Shown: positions 17,622-26,662 of the stretch, piece by piece
Layout of the letters: the number at the start of each line of letters is the position of its first letter
Numbering within the stretch: position 1 is the stretch's first letter
Assembly: GCF_035920445.1 (NCBI RefSeq)
Contig: NZ_CP109162.1
Span: 5,704,001 to 5,768,000 of the forward strand
Length of the DNA stretch: 64,000 nt
Direction: 5' to 3'
Source: Nocardia sp. NBC_01730
Lineage (GTDB): Bacteria; Actinomycetota; Actinomycetes; Mycobacteriales; Mycobacteriaceae
Made by a program: the position numbers and the translations under genes
Notes under the pieces: model-generated
Told to the model about the DNA's origin: nothing
Databases searched by the model: none
What the model saw: the letters and a program-made list of their open reading frames with translations, nothing else

Positions 17622-17924
17622 ATGGCTGTGCAAGTGATCCGCCGATCGCTGATGACCAGCGATCAGACCGAGCATCAAGCGAAGTCCGTCGGCAGTGGAG
17701 GATGGGTGGTCTCCTTCCTACCCGGACGCACCCTGACGATCGAGCAAGCGACCGCGGCCATGCAGGCCGCCGAAGCTGTCGCCGCCGTCCGGACGCTGGC
17801 CGATCTGGTCGGGCTCACCCCGCTGGAGACCGTCGGACTCGCCATCCTGGAATCGCCGTGGAGCGAGCCGCTTCGCGCGCCGTACAGTAAGCGGCGCTGG
17901 CGTCGCGGATGGCCCGAGCATTAG
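17622..17924 (+). CDS. Small hypothetical protein (100 aa)
   Basis: Start ATG 17622 has GGGGAG 8 bases upstream, better than the in-frame ATG at 17589. The protein has a short beta-rich start (MAVQVIRRSLMTSDQ), a GGWVVSFLPGRTLT turn, and an alanine-rich helix (ATAAMQAAEAVAAVRTLADL). It ends in a basic tail (YSKRRWRRGWPEH). It could be a small nucleic-acid- or protein-binding helical protein, but I recognise no family. It converges with the methyltransferase gene with 5 bases between stops. Confidence 0.55.
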   Translation: MAVQVIRRSLMTSDQTEHQAKSVGSGGWVVSFLPGRTLTIEQATAAMQAAEAVAAVRTLADLVGLTPLETVGLAILESPWSEPLRAPYSKRRWRRGWPEH

Positions 17925-17929
17925 CTCGG

Positions 17930-18715
17930 CTAACTTTTAGCTGCTATAACGACCAGGTTGCTCACCAGTAACTCACGCACAGCCGGGATGCGAACCAGCC
18001 ACCAGGCCCAGCGCGGGTGATATCGGGGAAAGACCGTACGTACGTCGGCGGGAGTGCGCGCCGCCCAACGCAATCCGTCCGCGGCGCGCACCGCGAACAG
18101 TGAGGTGCCGAACCGGTTTTTCGGCTCCCGTCCGTGCTTGCGCCGATACCGCCGCGCGGCATATTCGCCGCCGAGGTAGTGCCACGGTCCGGTCTCGTGC
18201 CCGCCGAACGGTCCGTGCCACACCGTGTACGACAGCACGATCAGCCCGCCCGGCCTGGTTACCCGCACCATCTCGTCGGCCATCAACCAGGGGTGCGACA
18301 CGTGCTCGGCGACGTTCGACGAGAAGCAGATGTCCACCGCCTCGTCGCGGAACGGCAGCGCCATCCCGGATCCGCGGACCGCACCCGCCACCGAGAGCCC
18401 CGCGGCGTGCATCTCCGAGGGGTCCGGCTCCACCGGGATGTAGCGCGCACCCGTCCGAACGAACGCGTCCGCGAAGTAGCCCGGTCCGCCGCCGACGTCG
18501 AGGATCGTGGCGCCGTCCAGCGACCGGCCGGTGAGGTCGGCGTAGAAGTCTGCGATCATTGTCGTGCTGTCGGCGGCAAGGCCGCCGTAGAACAGCGCGG
18601 GATCGGTCTGCTCGAACCGGAAACTGCCGAGCAATCGCAGTGATCGGCGCAGGGTCGCCCGACGGGCGAACCGGGGCGAGTTGCCCCACGTGGGCACTGT
18701 TTCGGCTTTGAGCAC
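17930..18715 (-). CDS. SAM-dependent class I methyltransferase (Rv0224c-like)
   Basis: About 261 residues. The SAM site ATILDVGGGPGYFADAFV is followed by an acidic turn (IPVEPDPSEM), then DICFSSNVAEHVSHPWLM and MVRVTRPGGLIVLSY, the usual Rossmann methyltransferase order. The C-terminal part (RWAWWLVRIPAVRELL) is hydrophobic and may touch a membrane lipid. From memory this is Rv0224c, divergent from Rv0225 as here. I chose the GTG at 18715 (start LKAETVPTW); an ATG at 18787 is the alternative and would leave only 43 bases to the divergent glycosyltransferase. The acceptor is unknown, plausibly an envelope glycolipid. Confidence 0.8.
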   Translation of the reverse strand: MLKAETVPTWGNSPRFARRATLRRSLRLLGSFRFEQTDPALFYGGLAADSTTMIADFYADLTGRSLDGATILDVGGGPGYFADAFVRTGARYIPVEPDPSEMHAAGLSVAGAVRGSGMALPFRDEAVDICFSSNVAEHVSHPWLMADEMVRVTRPGGLIVLSYTVWHGPFGGHETGPWHYLGGEYAARRYRRKHGREPKNRFGTSLFAVRAADGLRWAARTPADVRTVFPRYHPRWAWWLVRIPAVRELLVSNLVVIAAKS

Positions 18716-18830
18716 GGCGCAGAGTTTCGCACAACCCCGATGGTCGGCGTTCTGGGCGGGTGCTCGGGTTAGGGTGTACCGCGACATCCGACACTCCCCA
18801 CCCGACCACCTGACCGAGAGAAGCTCCACC

Positions 18831-20003
18831 GTGCGCGAAGTCCTCCTGCTCTGCTGGCGTGACACCGGGCACCCACAGGGTGGCGGCAGCGAGCGGTACC
18901 TCGAGCAGGTCGGCGCGCAGCTCGCGGCACGCGGGGTCAAGGTCACCCTGCGCACCGCCCGTTACCCAGGGGCGCCGCGGCGGGAACGCATCGACGGCAT
19001 CGACATCAGCAGGGCGGGCGGACGCTACACCGTGTATCCGCGCGCGCTCGCCGCGCTCGCGCTGGGCAGACTCGGCTTCGGCCCGATGCGCGGCGTGCGC
19101 CCCGACGCCGTGATAGACACCCAGAACGGCATCCCGTTCTTCGCCACCGCGGTCACCAGGGCGCCGTCCGTGGTGCTGGTGCACCACGGACATCGCGAGC
19201 AGTGGCCGGTGGCCGGGCGGCTCGTCGGTCGGATCGGTTGGTGGATCGAGTCGCGGCTGTCGCCGCGCGTGCATCGAGGCAACCAATATCTAACCGTTTC
19301 GCTGCCTTCGGCCGAGGAACTGGCCACCCTCGGAGTGGATCGTTCACGCATCGCAGTGGTCCGCAACGGAGCCGAACCGGTTCCAGTCGACGCGCCCACC
19401 GGCGCCGCGGAAACGCGCACAACCGCACCGACCGTCGTGGTGCTCTCACGCCTGGTGCCGCACAAACAGATCGAGGACGCGCTCGCTGTCGTCGCCCGGC
19501 TGCGGGACCGCGTTCCCGGCCTGCGCCTCGACGTGATCGGCGACGGCTGGTGGGCCGACAACCTGAAGGACAACGCCCACGAGCTCGACATCGCCGACGC
19601 TGTCACCTTTCACGGCCACGTCGACGAACGCCACAAACACGAACTGCTCGCCCGTGCGTGGGTGCACGTGCTGCCCTCGCGCAAGGAGGGATGGGGACTC
19701 GCGGTGATCGAGGCCGCCCAGCACGGCGTGCCGACCATCGGTTACCGGAGCTCGCGCGGGCTCACCGATTCCATCGTCGACGGCGCGACCGGCATCTTGG
19801 TCGACGACGTCACCCAATTGGCCGCTGCCGTCGGCGATCTGCTCGACGATCCGGCGATGCGCACAGTCATGGGAGAGAAGGCCCGCGCACGCGCACGCGA
19901 ATTCTCCTGGGAGCAGACGGGAAACGGCGTCTACGAGGTCCTGTCCGCCGTGGCCGGTGGCGAGCCGATCGCGGGCTTGATCGCGCCACGCCCAGTCGAC
20001 TGA
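18831..20003 (+). CDS. GT-B family 4 glycosyltransferase (Rv0225-like)
   Basis: 390 residues. The N-terminal acceptor domain starts VLLLCWRDTGHPQGGGSERYLEQVG, with the glycine-rich loop of GT4 enzymes. The C-terminal nucleotide-sugar domain carries VVVLSRLVPHKQIEDAL, the HGHV turn, and the EX7E-like segment PSRKEGWGLAVIEAAQHGVP. It probably transfers a hexose from a nucleotide sugar to a lipid or glycan in the cytoplasm. GTG 18831 is chosen (GAGAGAAG upstream). A TAGGGT at 18770-18775 could be its -10 region. It is divergent from the methyltransferase, a pairing also recalled from M. tuberculosis. Confidence 0.88.
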   Translation: MREVLLLCWRDTGHPQGGGSERYLEQVGAQLAARGVKVTLRTARYPGAPRRERIDGIDISRAGGRYTVYPRALAALALGRLGFGPMRGVRPDAVIDTQNGIPFFATAVTRAPSVVLVHHGHREQWPVAGRLVGRIGWWIESRLSPRVHRGNQYLTVSLPSAEELATLGVDRSRIAVVRNGAEPVPVDAPTGAAETRTTAPTVVVLSRLVPHKQIEDALAVVARLRDRVPGLRLDVIGDGWWADNLKDNAHELDIADAVTFHGHVDERHKHELLARAWVHVLPSRKEGWGLAVIEAAQHGVPTIGYRSSRGLTDSIVDGATGILVDDVTQLAAAVGDLLDDPAMRTVMGEKARARAREFSWEQTGNGVYEVLSAVAGGEPIAGLIAPRPVD

Positions 20004-20570
20004 TCCGCAGACGAGCCGCCGGCCTTATCGGTCGCGTGTGACTCCTCGACTACCGCCTGGACAATGCCATCTACCGCGTACGAATTGCGAGGATTGTCGG
20101 TTATGCTTCGACGCACCACTCGTGATGGCGGTTGCACTTTATTCCTCCGAGAATTCTCACAACCTCGGGCAGGAGCCCGTCGTGTCCGACTCACTACAAC
20201 GCCGCCATGCGTTCTTTGCCGGCCGTACGGTCTACGAGTCGGCAATTGCCGCAGTAAGCTACGGGTCACGCCGGGCACGCATATGTGTCCACGGTCTCAG
20301 ATTCTGTCGTGATGCATTGCCATACAGCCGCTTTCGTACACTTCCGGTAGATGTCGTAGACCGCTTCTCTGATGGGAAGTTCGATGGACAACGAAAATCG
20401 TTTCCGTTAAATTACCTTCCTGAAGTCGAGAGCTCAGTGGACGGTGCGGATAGCAAATGAGGTTCGTCGGTGTGGTGCGTACGGATGATTCGCACCCACG
20501 ATCGGCGCAAGGCTCATTTACGAACCGACCGAGACTGCGCAGTCAGTGCATATCAGAGATAAGGGCCTAC
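20004..20570. other. Long AT-richer intergenic region before an exported protein gene
   Basis: About 570 bases with no supported gene. A 140-codon frame exists (20038-20460) but has cysteine- and arginine-rich, non-family composition and no ribosome binding site. Stretches such as TTCCGTTAAATTACC and CATATCAGAGATAAGGGCC lower the GC content, suggesting promoter or 5' leader functions for the gene at 20571. I see no clear promoter pair or riboswitch. Confidence 0.45.
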
Positions 20571-21278
20571 ATGAATAAAGTCACCCGCGCTACCGTTATT
20601 GCCTTGACGGTTGTGAGTGCCGTGGGAATTGGGTCCGCTACGGCGGTGGCCGGGCCGGCGATGCCGGACGGGCGCACATTGAGTACCGAGATCGTGCCGG
20701 GGGTGCAGTACACCAGCAACACTCTGGACCAATCCGTGGTCATCGAGACCGGGATATCCACCCTCATCACTCAGGGCGGACAGTTCCAGGTGAAGGACGC
20801 GACTGGCAACACAGTGGCCGGCGTGGCGTCTTTCGCGGTCGAGCCGAAGGCCCTCGAAGCCGTGCAGGCTCCGGCGGAAGTGAAGGCGGCTGCGCAAGCC
20901 GCGACGCCGGATATGCATCTCGACGAAATCGGCGGTGATCCCCGCACCGAGCGGTTCGACGCGGCGATACAGGCCGCTGTCAACGAGTTCCAGATGGCCA
21001 CCTCGATCGGAACTCTGGCTGGTGGCGCGATCGGCGTGGCCGTCGGCTGCGGTGTCGGTGCTGTGGCCGGTGCGGTCTTCGGGGCGCCCATCCTCGATGC
21101 CGCAGGCCTCACCGTCATCGCAGGCTGCCTTGCCGGTGCCGGTCTGCTCGGCGGGCTGGGTGCCATCGTCGGCGCCGCGGTGCTCGGTATCCCGGTGGGC
21201 ATTGCCTCTGCGATCAAGTTCCAGAACACCATGAACCAGCCGTACGACGAGGAAAAGCCGGCCGGCGACAAGGAGTGA
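20571..21278 (+). CDS. Exported hypothetical protein with glycine-zipper membrane segment
   Basis: 235 residues. The start MNKVTRATVIALTVVSAVGIGSATAVAGPA (split here as a basic N-terminus, a hydrophobic core and an AVAGPA cleavage-type site) is a Sec signal peptide. A beta-rich region follows (about residues 40-95), and then a segment very rich in Gly/Ala (about 145-220: GTLAGGAIGVAVGCGVGAVAG and further repeats) resembling glycine-zipper pore or bilayer proteins. Two cysteines lie in the hydrophobic part. It ends in an acidic tail. Proteins of this shape are common in nocardiae, but no function is assigned. A bidirectional hairpin terminator follows. Confidence 0.6.
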   Translation: MNKVTRATVIALTVVSAVGIGSATAVAGPAMPDGRTLSTEIVPGVQYTSNTLDQSVVIETGISTLITQGGQFQVKDATGNTVAGVASFAVEPKALEAVQAPAEVKAAAQAATPDMHLDEIGGDPRTERFDAAIQAAVNEFQMATSIGTLAGGAIGVAVGCGVGAVAGAVFGAPILDAAGLTVIAGCLAGAGLLGGLGAIVGAAVLGIPVGIASAIKFQNTMNQPYDEEKPAGDKE

Positions 21279-21329
21279 GGTTCCGACTCGGCCTCCGCCA
21301 CGGGAAAAAGCCTGCCGCGCAATAGAAAA

Positions 21330-21362
21330 CCGCCCGCACCATCTGCCAGATGGTGCGGGCGG
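21330..21362. terminator. Bidirectional 16-bp hairpin between convergent genes
   Basis: Arm 21330-21345 (CCGCCCGCACCATCTG) pairs perfectly with 21347-21362. It has AAAAC on the left side and TAGTTTT on the right, so it can work in both directions. It separates the exported-protein gene from pckA, which converge here. Confidence 0.9.
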
Positions 21363-21381
21363 TGCTAGTTTTGGAGGAGTG

Positions 21382-23214
21382 TCAGCCCAGACGCTGCTTC
21401 AGCGCTTCGAACTCGTCACGCACACCGGAAGGCAGCCTGTCGCCGACGAACTCGAACCATTCCTCGATCAGCGGGATCTCCTTGCGCCACTCGTCGGCGC
21501 TCACCACGAGCGCCTCGTCGACATCCTCGGCGTCGACGTCGAGTCCGTCCAGGTCGAGTTGCGCGGCGGTGGGCACATTGCCGATCGCGGTCGCCTCGGC
21601 GTCGGCCGAACCCTCGATGCGTCCGATGATCCACTCCAGCACGCGGGAGTTCTCACCGAAGCCCGGCCACAGGAACCGGCCGTCGGCGCCGCGGCGGAAC
21701 CAGTTGACGTAGAAGATCTTCGGCAGCTTCGCGGCGTCCGCGTTCTTGCCGACGTTGATCCAGTGACCCAGGTAGTCGCCGACGTGGTAGCCCATGAACG
21801 GCAGCATGGCCATCGGGTCGCGACGCACGGTGCCGACCTTGCCCTCGGCGGCGGCGGTCTGCTCCGAGGACAACGTGGCGCCCATGAACACGCCGTGCTG
21901 CCAGTCGAAGGACTCGGTCACCAGCGGGACCGTGGTCTTGCGGCGGCCGCCGAACAGGATCGCCGAAATCGGCACTCCCTGCGGGTCGTCCCACTCGGGA
22001 GCCAGGGTCGGGCACTGCGCCATCGGCGTGCAGTAGCGCGAATTCGGGTGGGCGGCAAGCGTTTCGGTCTCCCGGAGGTACCAGTCGTTGCCCTTCCAGT
22101 CGATCAGGTGGTCGTGCTCGCCCTCCAGACCTTCCCACCAGACGTCGTCGTCGTCGGTCAGCGCGACGTTGGTGTAGACGGTGTTGCCCGCCTCCATGGT
22201 CGCCATGGCGTTGGGGTTGGAGCTGCGGTTGGTACCCGGCGCGACACCGAAGAAGCCGAACTCCGGGTTCACCGCGTAGAGGCGGCCGTCCTTGCCGAAA
22301 CGCATCCAGGCGATGTCGTCGCCCAGGGTCTCCGCCCGCCAGCCCGGCACGGTCGGCTGGATCATCGCGAGGTTGGTCTTGCCGCAGGCGCTCGGGAACG
22401 CGGCGGCGATGTAGTAGGCCTTGTTCTCCGGGGAGATCAGCTTGAGGATCAGCATGTGCTCGGCCAGCCAGCCCTCGTCATGGGCCATCGCCGACGCGAT
22501 CCGCAGCGAGTAACACTTCTTGCCCAGCAGTGCGTTGCCGCCGTAGCCGGAGCCGTAGCTCCAGATCTCCCGGTCCTCGGGGAAGTGGGTGATGTATTTG
22601 GTGTCGTTACACGGCCACGGCACGTCGGGCTGGCCCTCGTCCAGCGGCGCGCCAACGGAGTGCAGCGCCCTCACGAACGGCTTGTCGGTGCCGAGCTTCT
22701 CCAAGGCGGCGGTACCCATGCGGGTCATCACACGCATCGACACGACGACGTACTCGGAGTCGGTGATCTCGACACCCAGCTTCGGATCCTCGGCGCCCAG
22801 CGGGCCCATACAGAACGGCACCACGTACATGGTGCGGCCCTTCATCGAGCCGCGGTACAGCTCGATCATCATGGCGCGCATCTCGGCCGGGTCGACCCAA
22901 TTGTTGGTCGGGCCCGCATCGGCCTCGGTCTTGGAACAGATGAACGTGCGGGATTCCACCCGGGCGACGTCGGAGGGGTCGGAGAGCGCGAGGAAGGAGT
23001 TCGGCTTCTTCTTCTCGTCCAACCGCTTGAACGTCCCCGCCGTGACGAGCTGCTCGGTCAGCCGGTCCCATTCCTCGTCCGAACCATCAGCCCAGACCAC
23101 TCGCTCCGGCTGAGTGAGTTCTGCGACTTCCAGTACCCAGGCGAGTAGTTCGCTGTGCTCGGTCGGCGCCTTGCCGTCGGATCCACGAAGACCAGGAATG
23201 GTCGCTGAGGTCAT
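21382..23214 (-). CDS. pckA: Phosphoenolpyruvate carboxykinase (GTP)
   Basis: 610 residues, the standard GTP-PEPCK length. The enzyme interconverts oxaloacetate + GTP with PEP + GDP + CO2 and controls gluconeogenesis. The kinase-1/active-cysteine loop [16 protein letters not shown] (C277) is intact, as are the substrate-binding [17 protein letters not shown] and the nucleotide-side PVVTESFDW-like region ([17 protein letters not shown]). The ATG at 23214 has AGGAG 8 bases upstream. M. tuberculosis Rv0211 has the same neighbours. The 234-base upstream gap holds no gene. Confidence 0.97.
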   Translation of the reverse strand: MTSATIPGLRGSDGKAPTEHSELLAWVLEVAELTQPERVVWADGSDEEWDRLTEQLVTAGTFKRLDEKKKPNSFLALSDPSDVARVESRTFICSKTEADAGPTNNWVDPAEMRAMMIELYRGSMKGRTMYVVPFCMGPLGAEDPKLGVEITDSEYVVVSMRVMTRMGTAALEKLGTDKPFVRALHSVGAPLDEGQPDVPWPCNDTKYITHFPEDREIWSYGSGYGGNALLGKKCYSLRIASAMAHDEGWLAEHMLILKLISPENKAYYIAAAFPSACGKTNLAMIQPTVPGWRAETLGDDIAWMRFGKDGRLYAVNPEFGFFGVAPGTNRSSNPNAMATMEAGNTVYTNVALTDDDDVWWEGLEGEHDHLIDWKGNDWYLRETETLAAHPNSRYCTPMAQCPTLAPEWDDPQGVPISAILFGGRRKTTVPLVTESFDWQHGVFMGATLSSEQTAAAEGKVGTVRRDPMAMLPFMGYHVGDYLGHWINVGKNADAAKLPKIFYVNWFRRGADGRFLWPGFGENSRVLEWIIGRIEGSADAEATAIGNVPTAAQLDLDGLDVDAEDVDEALVVSADEWRKEIPLIEEWFEFVGDRLPSGVRDEFEALKQRLG

Positions 23215-23448
23215 GAAAAACTCTCCTGAGATGGGCGGCTGTTCGATGCTTCGCCGCCTGGCCCTAGGCCCATGACCAGCGCGAATGCACCGAGCGCCAC
23301 CGTTGGCGGGAAGGCACCCGCTACGACCGGTCGAAAGCGCACCCAGGATGGGCGGCGTACCAGGACTTAGCGGACACCCAAGTTCCTGATTAGAGGTTAA
23401 CGCGATGTGACGACCGGTACGGAATCGGGTTCCTCACTGTGTACCCAA

Positions 23449-25080
23449 TCAGTTACCTACTTCAACAGGCAAGATCCAGCGATCGATAATTCGGATATCG
23501 CGCTCGCATGCGGCGAGCTGACCCGGTTGTTCGGCCGCCTTCCGCCGCAGCCGGGCCTCCAGTTCGGTGACGCGGCGGTCGGTGTCGACCATTCGCGCGG
23601 TGCTTGCCTGCACCACGCGATCGGCCAACACGGTTTCGGTTTCCACGAGCGCGGTCGCCACCCGCTGCTCGAGCTGGGCTTTTACATTGACCAATGCGTC
23701 GGCCACCCATTGCCGGATGTGCGCTCGATCGGCCAGCTGTCCGCGCGCACGGACCACCCAGGCCGCGGCGCCGCCGCCGAGCAGCAGAGTGACCGGCACA
23801 CTGGCGACGTCGAGCGCGGGCAGCAGCGACAGCGGAGCAACCAGCAGGCGACCGAGGCCGACACCCGCCGACGCGCCGAGCGCGATCATGAGGTGATCTT
23901 CGACACCCCGATGTCTCGGCTCTGGGTCCGGGCCGACACGCGGGGCCGGATCACGCCGTCGCGGTGGCATATCACCCTCGACGCTGTCCATGCGAGAGCG
24001 GAGTTCGGCCAGACGGTGGTCGATGGTGCGGTCGACGGCGCCGGCCAGTTCGGTGACGGCCTGCTGGAGCCGGTCGGGGTAGCCGTCGAGGTCGGCGCGG
24101 CGCAGCCGCTCGAGCTCGCCGCGAACGGTGGTGTGCAGCGCACGGACCTGCGCGCCGATATCAGTCATCAGGTCGACTCTGGCCAGGTGCAGCTGCCCGC
24201 GCAGTGCCGACATCGCGGTGGCGCGTCCACCGTCGCGGCCCGCGAGCAGCACCGCCCGCTCCTCGCGCAGCCGCGCCGATTCGGAGCCGGAGCGCAGCGC
24301 GGACACCTGCTCGACCACCCGCTGACGCGTATCGGCCAGGACCCGGCCGGTGACCGCCGCGAGCCGTTCATCGCTTGCCGCGTGGGCGCCCGAAGCCGCG
24401 GCGGTCAGCTCCGCATGCAGCGCGCCGAGGCCGGAACGATCCAGCAGTCCTGCGTCACCCGCGGTGCGGGCCGCCACCGCGAGCCGCACCGAGACCGGCA
24501 CGATGGCCAGGTCGGCCGCACCCTGGGCGGCCAACAGCTCCAGGTTGCGCGACTGCACGGCACGCCAGTCCTGGTAGGCGTGGATGCCGTTCATGGCGAG
24601 CAGAATTCGCGTTCCGTCCGCGCGCAGCCTCCCGATCAGGCCGAGCATGTCCGCGCCGATGGTGGTGCCCGCGTCCAGCAGGATCAGCGCGACCGCCGAC
24701 GGCACGCTGCCCGAGGGCGACGCGGTGGTCTCCACCGCCGTGCTCGCGGCCGGCAGCGGCTCGGACAGTTCGACGCGCGGCTCGAACCGGGCCAGTTCGG
24801 TCCGCAGCAGCGCGGCGTCGGCATCGGCGGGGCCGATCACCGTGACCGCGCTCGCGGCGCCGGACCCGTGCACCGCGCGCAGCAGGGCGATGCCCTGTGG
24901 GTTCCATCGAGCCACCACCGCCTCGACCTCGGGGGACGGCGCGGGCTCAGGCGGATCGTCGGCGGGGTGGACGACTGCGTGCTCCGCCCGCTCTGCCGCG
25001 GCGGGCCGCTCGAGGTAGGAATCAGCCGTCTCGCCAGTGGACGTCACCGTCGGCGGTTCCGCAGGTTCAGAGTCCGGCAC
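23449..25080 (-). CDS. GTPase-like / dynamin-related pair member, Rv0210-like
   Basis: 543 residues. The N-terminal part has a P-loop-free alpha/beta core (ALILLDAGTTIGADMLGLIG; ILLAMNGIHAYQDWR) like a degenerate GTPase domain. A long helical, probably coiled-coil region follows (residues about 215-370), then a two-helix hydrophobic segment (about 395-440: ASAGVGLGRLLVAPLSLLPA, ASVPVTLLLGGGAAAWVV) and a second coiled coil. This order resembles bacterial dynamin-like proteins, but the nucleotide site is not recognisable. GTG start at 25080 lies inside the upstream partner (14-base overlap). Equivalent to Rv0210 by position and length as I recall. Confidence 0.55.
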   Translation of the reverse strand: MPDSEPAEPPTVTSTGETADSYLERPAAAERAEHAVVHPADDPPEPAPSPEVEAVVARWNPQGIALLRAVHGSGAASAVTVIGPADADAALLRTELARFEPRVELSEPLPAASTAVETTASPSGSVPSAVALILLDAGTTIGADMLGLIGRLRADGTRILLAMNGIHAYQDWRAVQSRNLELLAAQGAADLAIVPVSVRLAVAARTAGDAGLLDRSGLGALHAELTAAASGAHAASDERLAAVTGRVLADTRQRVVEQVSALRSGSESARLREERAVLLAGRDGGRATAMSALRGQLHLARVDLMTDIGAQVRALHTTVRGELERLRRADLDGYPDRLQQAVTELAGAVDRTIDHRLAELRSRMDSVEGDMPPRRRDPAPRVGPDPEPRHRGVEDHLMIALGASAGVGLGRLLVAPLSLLPALDVASVPVTLLLGGGAAAWVVRARGQLADRAHIRQWVADALVNVKAQLEQRVATALVETETVLADRVVQASTARMVDTDRRVTELEARLRRKAAEQPGQLAACERDIRIIDRWILPVEVGN

Positions 25081-26200
25081 TACTCATCCGTTCCCATAGT
25101 CGGATGTAACCGTTGTGCACGCGAAGTGCCGCGCGGCGGGCGGCGGGCGGCATGTCGCTGGAGACGACGGCGCGCCAGCGGGCGGCGCGCGATATCGCGT
25201 CGTCGGCGTCGGAGGGCGCCGGGGACGGATAGCCCGCGGCGAGGTGTGCGACCTCGGGCCGGGCCAGCCCCGCACAGAGTCCGAGCCAGAGGGCGTCATC
25301 ACCATAGAGATAGGACTCGAGGACGTCGCGGGCGCGCTCGCCCTCGCCCGGCACCGCGCGGGCGGCGAGCCGGGCCAGGTCGTCGAGCAGTTCGCCGCCG
25401 CGCAGCGCGGAGACCTGTTCGTAGCGGCGGTGCAGTAGCCGATGCAGCGCGTCGATTCCACTCGCGGCGTGCAGGATCTGCAGCAGCGCCTGCGCAGCGA
25501 GCTCCGGGTGGTGGCGCAGGGCGGCGCAGGCGCAGACCACGCCGTATAGATCCCAACGTTGCAACAACTGCTCGCGCTCCGCGAGATCCGGCCCCGGCGC
25601 GACGAACAGATCCGGCGAGAGAATCAGCGACGGGTCCGCCTCGGCGGCGAGCCTGCGCAGCAGGGCGAGATCGTCGCCGGTCACCGCACCCGCCCTGGTG
25701 CGCGCCGCCAGCGACGCAACCACCGGAAGCACCGGGATACCGAGTTCCCTGCCGTACTGCTCAGCCGCGGCGACCGCGTCACCCCAGCGGGCGCCGATCG
25801 CGTCGGCCTTGTTCAGCACCACGACCGTCCGCCCCGGCGGCAGCGAGACGAGCATCCTACGGTCGGCGGGCGTCGGCGCGGCCGACAGCACATACACGAC
25901 GATGTCAGCGTCGAGCACCGGATCGGGTAGCCCCGGCTCGTCCACCGGCTCGGTCTCCACCGCGGACATGAGCGCGAGCGCGTGCAGCACCGTGGTCCGT
26001 CCCGCGTGCGCGCGACCGGTCACCTGGATGCGTGGCGGTTTACGCCAGGCGCTGACGGCCGCGGCCGCGGCATACCCGATCTGCACGTCCCGGCCCGTCC
26101 CGAAGCGCAACTCGGCGAGCAGTTTGTCCAGCTGTTCGCGTTCGGACGCTGGTACGCCGCGCTCCCGCAGCGGTCCATGAGATTCGGTGGCTGTCTGCAT
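25067..26200 (-). CDS. Degenerate GTPase-domain protein, Rv0209-like
   Basis: About 377 residues from the ATG at 26200 (AAAGGGGG 8 bases upstream; an in-frame ATG at 26227 is less likely). The P-loop is VTGRAHAGRTTVLHAL, with Arg in place of the usual Lys. The G4 motif LNKADA is intact, and DIVVYVLSA resembles the region after G3. The remainder is helical. The arginine in the P-loop suggests weak or altered nucleotide use. It overlaps the following gene by 14 bases, so the two products are probably made together and act as a pair. By position it corresponds to Rv0209. Confidence 0.6.
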   Translation of the reverse strand: MQTATESHGPLRERGVPASEREQLDKLLAELRFGTGRDVQIGYAAAAAVSAWRKPPRIQVTGRAHAGRTTVLHALALMSAVETEPVDEPGLPDPVLDADIVVYVLSAAPTPADRRMLVSLPPGRTVVVLNKADAIGARWGDAVAAAEQYGRELGIPVLPVVASLAARTRAGAVTGDDLALLRRLAAEADPSLILSPDLFVAPGPDLAEREQLLQRWDLYGVVCACAALRHHPELAAQALLQILHAASGIDALHRLLHRRYEQVSALRGGELLDDLARLAARAVPGEGERARDVLESYLYGDDALWLGLCAGLARPEVAHLAAGYPSPAPSDADDAISRAARWRAVVSSDMPPAARRAALRVHNGYIRLWERMSSAGL

Positions 26201-26265
26201 GCTGCGCACCCCCTTTACGGGGCGCAATTCTGTCAGAAGTCGGGTCTCGGGACAGGCTCGACCGC

Positions 26266-26469
26266 TCAGCGGCCGCTGAAGTATTTGTTCACGGTCCGCA
26301 CTGCCCAGTTCGGCGCGTACTTGGCGACGGTCGCCAGTACCTTTGCCCGCGCGCCGATCTCGTAGTGCACCTTCGGCAGCCTGCCGCGCCCGCGCGTGGC
26401 GTCCCAGATTCCGGCGGCGACATCGTCCGAGGTCAGCCGCACGCCCAACGACTTCGTCGTCCCGGTCAC
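26266..26469 (-). pseudogene. C-terminal remnant of a short-chain dehydrogenase/reductase
   Basis: A 67-codon frame (GTG start after an in-frame TAG) encodes LTSDDVAAGIWDATRGRG and VHYEIGARAKVLATVAKYAP. This is the C-terminal 55-60 residues typical of SDR oxidoreductases, after the catalytic YxxxK region. No Rossmann motif or active site is present upstream, where the sequence becomes non-coding. It is best read as the tail of a deleted SDR gene. Confidence 0.75.
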
Positions 26470-26587
26470 TACGCGATGAACACTGCCGGTCTGCTTATGC
26501 CGGGAATTCTAGTCCCGCGGCCTCGTACCAGGGGGTTCCCAGACCTGCGGTCGGTCATATACCCTCCTATGGTCCGGCCGTTACCAA

Positions 26588-26631
26588 AACGCAATGTTCG
26601 AATAACGCTTCGATCAACGCAACGTTCGAAT
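26588..26631 (+). promoter_or_regulatory. Pair of 16-bp direct repeats upstream of the lipase gene
   Basis: AACGCAATGTTCGAAT (26588-26603) and AACGCAACGTTCGAAT (26616-26631) differ at one base and are 28 bp apart start to start. Each contains TTCGAA. They lie 32-75 bases before the lipase ATG, so they may be an operator or activator site. The binding protein is unknown. Confidence 0.55.
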
Positions 26632-26662
26632 GCAGCAACCGACTCGACGATGAGGAGGTGTC

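Noticed and set aside
20038..20460. 140-codon frame in the 20.0-20.5 kb gap
   Set aside because: No ribosome binding site, odd Cys/Arg composition and no recognisable domain.
21379..23148. Long plus-strand frame of 589 codons opposite pckA
   Set aside because: It mirrors the minus-strand pckA codons; in such GC-rich DNA the antisense frame stays open. Its product is rich in Arg/Val/Gly and has no family motif.
23407..25971. Plus-strand frame of 854 codons opposite the GTPase-like pair
   Set aside because: Low-complexity Arg/Ala-rich translation that is antisense to two supported genes.
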